From positions 62,001-126,000 of the forward strand of contig JAAZYR010000004.1 of assembly GCA_014239555.1 (NCBI GenBank): a DNA stretch of 64,000 nt, written 5' to 3'. The notes beneath the pieces are model-generated. The model ran no database searches and was not told where the DNA came from. It saw nothing but the letters and a program-made list of their open reading frames with translations. Positions 60,741-64,000 of this stretch are shown here, in pieces (within the stretch, counting starts at the first letter, position 1; each line of letters opens with the position of its first letter). The translations under genes were made by a program, and so were the position numbers. This DNA is from Acidimicrobiales bacterium. Its GTDB lineage: Bacteria > Actinomycetota > Acidimicrobiia > Acidimicrobiales > Poriferisodalaceae.

Positions 60741-61106
60741 CTATTCGGCGATGGGAGTGTTCTGCCAGGTAAGAAACTTCCAGCCGTCGATGGTGTTTAA
60801 CCAGACACAGGTATAACGGCTTCGAAGTAAGAACTCCCTCTCGCGCGCGACAACGGTTATTTCCGCAGTCCCGTTGACCAGAGCGACGTTGTCGAAAATT
60901 CTGATCTCCACATCGCTGTTATCGACGGCTCGATAGTCGAAAGTACCAAGTTCAATCGCAGTGAGGTACGACTCTTTTGAATCGACCGCGGCGGTGGAGT
61001 GGGTGTATCGGAGGTCCTGGTGAAGTAACTCATCCAGCACATGTAAGTCGACGTCAATCATGGCCTGCCAACGCCGCTGCTCCAATTCATGAATAGCTGC
61101 TTCCAT
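60741..61106 (-). CDS. SnoaL-like/NTF2-fold DUF4440 protein
   Basis: A 121-residue protein of the NTF2-like fold: RWQAMIDVDLHVLDELLHQD, RYTHSTAAVDSKESYLTAIE, VEIRIFDNVALVNGTAEITV and YTCVWLNTIDGWKFLTWQNT. These short proteins bind small hydrophobic molecules or act as SnoaL-type cyclases. No specific role is visible. It is 114 bases upstream of the phosphotransferase gene on the same strand, and divergent from the Lin0512-like gene. Confidence 0.8.
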   Translation of the reverse strand: MEAAIHELEQRRWQAMIDVDLHVLDELLHQDLRYTHSTAAVDSKESYLTAIELGTFDYRAVDNSDVEIRIFDNVALVNGTAEITVVAREREFLLRSRYTCVWLNTIDGWKFLTWQNTPIAE

Positions 61107-61166
61107 CCCTGAAAGCTAGCTATGTTTTGGCTTGCAATCATCTGAAAACGCGAGCGAGGGCGCTAC

Positions 61167-61505
61167 ATGGGACGAAATCGCTGGATAACAGAGATGGGCC
61201 TAGGGGTTGATGTGCACGGCGCCGATTACAACAAGGCAGCTCGACGTGCCGTCTCCGATGCTCTTCGTCATAGCAGCCTTCATTTTTTCGATGTCACCGA
61301 CAAGTCTGCGCAGGATATGAAGGTTGAGGTGGTTATAGGTGCAGCTGAACCGGCGAATATTGATCCGGCGGTGATTGCACAAGAGATTCCGTATGGAACA
61401 GTCACCGTCACCGTCACCAACGGAGGACTCGACGTCACCTCCGACAACGGAAACGACAGGATCACTATGGTAAACGCAGCGATTTTAGTGAGTTTTGACG
61501 ACTAA
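61167..61505 (+). CDS. Lin0512 family protein
   Basis: A 112-residue protein matching the Lin0512 family: RWITEMGLGVDVHGADYNKA, AARRAVSDALRHSSLHFFDV and YGTVTVTVTNGGLDVTSDNG. The family is of unknown function and is sometimes related to the ring-opening amidohydrolase fold. It ends back-to-back with the methyltransferase gene, with its stop at 61503-61505 and the methyltransferase stop beginning at 61506. Confidence 0.8.
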   Translation: MGRNRWITEMGLGVDVHGADYNKAARRAVSDALRHSSLHFFDVTDKSAQDMKVEVVIGAAEPANIDPAVIAQEIPYGTVTVTVTNGGLDVTSDNGNDRITMVNAAILVSFDD

Positions 61506-62288
61506 TTACGATGGTTTCGTTGCCACCACAAATTCGATAAGCACCTGAGTGCGCACTCCAATGCCAGGCTCTTCGAGATCGGCGAGCTCTTCGCGGATTG
61601 ATCGTTCTACCTCGTCAGCACCGCGTTCTTGGATAGCCATCCATGCAGGGCCAGCAGCCATCCAGGCACGTACCTCGTGGTCAAGATCAGCTCCTTCCAG
61701 GTCGAACTGCACTCCCTGGCGTTCGGCCGGTTCCAAACCGGCAACTCGACACATTTCCTCGGCTCTTCCCTCCCGTCCGATGTCTCCAAGTTGTTGTGAC
61801 CATTCGATCTCATGGTCAGATATGCGTCTAATCGCCTGAAACGGTTTCCCAATTTGGCTACGGTCACGGCCAGCAGCAAAGAAACTCAACCCAAGGCGGC
61901 CACCCGGTCGTAGAACTCGGGCCGCTTCATGAACTGCTTGCTGGTTGGGTCCCCAGATTCCACGACAACTTGTGGCTACATCGAAACTTTGGTCACCCCA
62001 AGGAAGCGCGTTCATGTCTCCATGTCGAATATCAGCTTCAGGGGTACGTCGTTTCGCGAGGTTCAGTAGTCGGTCTGATGCATCAAGTCCATGTGCCAGA
62101 GCACCCCGACGAGATGCCATGTTCACCATAAGGCCAGAGCCACAGGCGATATCTAGGTAGTCAGTCCCATCTTCCACCTGGGTAGCGCGCAAGAGCGCGT
62201 CAAATTCTGGCCACCAGCGCGGCTCCATTACCGATGCCCACACCTTCGCTTGATCGCCCCAACCTTGATCGACTTCTTTCCAACTCAT
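61506..62288 (-). CDS. class I SAM-dependent methyltransferase
   Basis: A 260-residue methyltransferase with YLDIACGSGLMVNMASRRGA (SAM loop), LAHGLDASDRLLNLAKRRTP, and FDVATSCRGIWGPNQQAVHE, RVLRPGGRLGLSFFAAGRDR. The UbiE-like build suggests a small-molecule acceptor. Stop at 61506, directly next to the Lin0512 gene. The acceptor is unknown. Confidence 0.9.
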   Translation of the reverse strand: MSWKEVDQGWGDQAKVWASVMEPRWWPEFDALLRATQVEDGTDYLDIACGSGLMVNMASRRGALAHGLDASDRLLNLAKRRTPEADIRHGDMNALPWGDQSFDVATSCRGIWGPNQQAVHEAARVLRPGGRLGLSFFAAGRDRSQIGKPFQAIRRISDHEIEWSQQLGDIGREGRAEEMCRVAGLEPAERQGVQFDLEGADLDHEVRAWMAAGPAWMAIQERGADEVERSIREELADLEEPGIGVRTQVLIEFVVATKPS

Positions 62289-62380
62289 AAAGACTCATCC
62301 ACATCAATCGAGGAGCGCCGCTGCATAGGGCGCCCGTTTGTGTTGAACTTTATGGTGCAGAGAGGGAAGAGACGACAATA

Positions 62381-62749
62381 ATGAACAATCCACCTGAGTT
62401 GCGTTCGCTCTATGTAGACCCCGACGAGATGAAATGGTGTGCGTCAGAGTTCCCCGGGATACAGCACAAAGTGCTGTGGTCAGACCCTGAATCTGGACGC
62501 TCAACCATTCTTTTTAAACTTGAGCCGGGTGCAGTGGTTCCTCACCATGAACATGCAGATATCGAACAAACCTGGGTGATTTCGGGGACTTTCGAAGACC
62601 AAGAAGGGAAAGCGCTACCTGGTCATTACATTTGGCGACCTGCTGGCAATCGCCACGAAGCTCGAAGCGTTGACGGTGCAGTCATTTTGGGGTTTTTTCT
62701 ACAGCCCAACAAATTTGATCAAGGCTCCAAGTTCTACACAGAGAGCTAA
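62381..62749 (+). CDS. cupin domain protein (ChrR-like)
   Basis: A 122-residue single cupin: ILFKLEPGAVVPHHEHADIE with the metal ligands His-His, and QTWVISGTFEDQEGKALPG, GHYIWRPAGNRHEARSVDGA with the second His. The arrangement is like the ChrR anti-sigma cupin, but the zinc-binding N-terminal domain is missing, so it is more probably a small metal-dependent cupin. The ATG at 62381 is without a clear ribosome site. It faces the SDR gene. Confidence 0.88.
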   Translation: MNNPPELRSLYVDPDEMKWCASEFPGIQHKVLWSDPESGRSTILFKLEPGAVVPHHEHADIEQTWVISGTFEDQEGKALPGHYIWRPAGNRHEARSVDGAVILGFFLQPNKFDQGSKFYTES

Positions 62750-62793
62750 ACAAGTTGGCTTAATAACGCCCTAAGGGCCGTGGCAACGCGAAT

Positions 62794-62818
62794 ACTGGCA
62801 TCTCGTGCTGACGCCAGT
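62794..62818. terminator. possible bidirectional terminator hairpin
   Basis: ACTGGC (62794-62799) and GCCAGT (62813-62818) form a 6-bp inverted repeat with a 13-nt loop between the convergent cupin and SDR genes. A second small hairpin GCCC-TAA-GGGC lies at 62768-62778. No T-run, so the call is tentative. Confidence 0.35.
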
Positions 62819-62824
62819 TGGTGC

Positions 62825-63586
62825 TTAACCACCTATCCAGCCTCCATCGACTCTTAACTCAGTTCCCGTGGTGAAACTGGACTCATCTGAAGCTAGGAAT
62901 AAAGCAGCTTCGGCGACTTCTTCCGGGCGTCCGAACCTGCCCAAAGGGTGACGAGACAATGCGCGTTCGATGTAGGGAGTCGGGTCGTCGAAACGCGCGA
63001 AGGACCGATCAAGCAACGGCGTTTCGGTAGCTCCAGGCAAGATGCAGTTAATACGTATTCCATCCGATGCATGATCGTTCGCTGCGGTGCGACAAAGACT
63101 CACTATCGCCCCCTTTGAAGCTACGTAGGCGGCGTTCGAGATTCCGCCCGAAACTGCAAGTTGCGAAGCCACAGCGACTATTGAACCGCCGTTAGCTGAC
63201 ATTAAGGGGATGCAGGCACGCATCCAAAGAAACGTACCTTTGACATTTACTTCGAAAACTCTGTCCCACTCTTCTGGGAGAGTGTCGGGCACCGTTTTAC
63301 CAACAGAAACAGCAGCAGCCGTCATCAACACACTGGGGGCCCCGAAGCGGCCTTCAACTTCCTTGACTATGTCAGTTGCCGCACGGTCTTTAGTCACATC
63401 GGCCTCAAACCAGCAAGCAGTTCCTCCTTCGCCCTCAATAAGTGCAGTGGTTTCGGCCGCGCCTTCGGCATCGATGTCGACGACAACTACTGTCGCACCC
63501 TCCTCGGCGAATCGACACGCTGTCGATCTTCCAATGCCTGAACCGCCGCCCGTTACCAGAGCTACCCGCCCCTCAAGTCTTTCCAT
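62825..63586 (-). CDS. SDR family oxidoreductase
   Basis: A 253-residue short-chain dehydrogenase: VALVTGGGSGIGRSTACRFA, FGAPSVLMTAAAVSVGKTVP, ACIPLMSANGGSIVAVASQL, with the YVASK catalytic pair, and ILPGATETPLLDRSFARF. The third SDR of the window. Substrate unknown; NAD(P)-dependent. Confidence 0.9.
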   Translation of the reverse strand: MERLEGRVALVTGGGSGIGRSTACRFAEEGATVVVVDIDAEGAAETTALIEGEGGTACWFEADVTKDRAATDIVKEVEGRFGAPSVLMTAAAVSVGKTVPDTLPEEWDRVFEVNVKGTFLWMRACIPLMSANGGSIVAVASQLAVSGGISNAAYVASKGAIVSLCRTAANDHASDGIRINCILPGATETPLLDRSFARFDDPTPYIERALSRHPLGRFGRPEEVAEAALFLASDESSFTTGTELRVDGGWIGG

Positions 63587-63810
63587 ACCGAGATCGTAGA
63601 TCTTGAAAGGCTCGCTTGATCGTTACGATTGAGCCCGGCGCTGCCCCGTGGCCGCAGAGCAACAAGTTTTCATCCAGATTTCCCTTGGCAAGGCTCCTCA
63701 TGTCGTTGTGGGTACTCCAAGGACGCGATCAGCCAAGAAAGATCCGGTGGGTCACCTTTGACCAGTCCAACGAACGGAGATTCGCTCGTTATTAGTTCCG
63801 CCTTGGGGTT

Positions 63811-64000
63811 ATGTTGAATGCCGTGACCGAACACAGTCCCCCTCAGCCTCCTCAACATTTCTCAACAGAAGAGTTTCGCGAACACGGACACGCCTTGATC
63901 GATTGGATCGCCGATTACTGGCAACGTGTCGAAGATCTTCCTCCGATGTCTGCAGTACGGCCAGGAGCCATCCGTGAAAAGTTGCCTTCTCAAGCCCCAG
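63811..64000 (+). CDS. pyridoxal-dependent (aromatic L-amino acid type) decarboxylase, N-terminus only
   Basis: The right edge cuts this gene after about 63 codons. The visible part, with EEFREHGHALIDWIADYWQR and VEDLPPMSAVRPGAIREKLP, is the N-terminal helical segment of group II PLP decarboxylases (aromatic L-amino acid, DOPA, tryptophan or tyrosine decarboxylases). ATG 63811 has GGGG upstream; GTG 63823 is in frame and would also fit. The PLP-binding Lys lies beyond the window, so activity is inferred from the family only. Confidence 0.75.
   Translation, partial: MLNAVTEHSPPQPPQHFSTEEFREHGHALIDWIADYWQRVEDLPPMSAVRPGAIREKLPSQAP

Overview
The window is 64 kb of gene-dense bacterial chromosome of roughly 50% GC. 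It holds about 64 protein genes on both strands. I saw no rRNA, tRNA, IS element, CRISPR array or replication origin, and no gene-free stretch longer than 300 bases (the longest is about 275 bases, 21602-21875). Gene content points to an actinobacterium, most likely a marine Acidimicrobiia-type heterotroph. The clues are a secreted M23 peptidase with the NGYWLVAADGGIFSFG-type repeats common in that class, FadD3-like and MaoC/FAS1-like acyl-CoA enzymes, a TIGR03086/maleylpyruvate-isomerase-like protein, and many copies of acyl-CoA dehydrogenase (6), crotonase (4), CaiB/BaiF CoA transferase (2, one a double-length fusion), SDR (3) and D-aminoacylase-like amidohydrolase (2). This placement is inference from families, not from a marker gene.

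Layout. 1-12 kb: AtuA-like fragment, alpha/beta hydrolase, M23 peptidase, a QTMAN/DUF3524 glycosyltransferase with DUF4031, AI-2E-type permease with HisN, crotonases, a CPA2 antiporter, cyclophilin and an N-acyl-D-amino-acid deacylase. 12-32 kb: lipoprotein, M20 peptidase, acyl-CoA dehydrogenases, an AhpD-like protein and a DsbA/FrnE-like protein that both need UGA read as selenocysteine, penicillin acylase plus esterase, a MaoC pair, and MetY. 32-46 kb: fused CoA transferase, class II aldolase, acyl-CoA ligase, a three-gene module consistent with gamma-butyrobetaine/carnitine breakdown, a small ferredoxin, a molybdopterin oxidoreductase, a dihydropteroate-synthase-like protein, and a thioesterase that could serve the carnitine route. 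46-64 kb: a paired acyl-CoA dehydrogenase operon, more acyl-CoA enzymes, a hydratase/dehydrogenase pair, a CoA transferase with a PEP mutase-like lyase and an amidohydrolase, uracil-DNA glycosylase, methyltransferase, cupin, SDR, and the start of a PLP decarboxylase.

The main discovery is two independent selenoprotein genes. At 15549-16643 (minus) an in-frame TGA lies exactly at the second cysteine of the AhpD motif, giving E216, C228, U231 and H235 with canonical spacing. At 25907-26512 (minus) an in-frame TGA replaces the first cysteine of the DsbA/FrnE CPWC motif, giving UPWC. Each TGA is followed by a strong stem-loop whose 5-nt apical loop (C-G-N-G-C) occupies nucleotides 25-29 after the TGA in both genes, which is the geometry expected of a bacterial SECIS. 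Conventional gene calling would report both genes as truncated fragments. The Sec machinery (SelA, SelB, SelD, tRNA-Sec) is not in this window and is predicted elsewhere in the genome.

Most of the remaining genes describe a catabolic lifestyle: activation of organic acids to CoA thioesters, beta-oxidation-like dehydrogenation and hydration, CoA transfer and release, and use of compatible-solute or amino-acid derivatives such as carnitine and N-acyl-D-amino acids.
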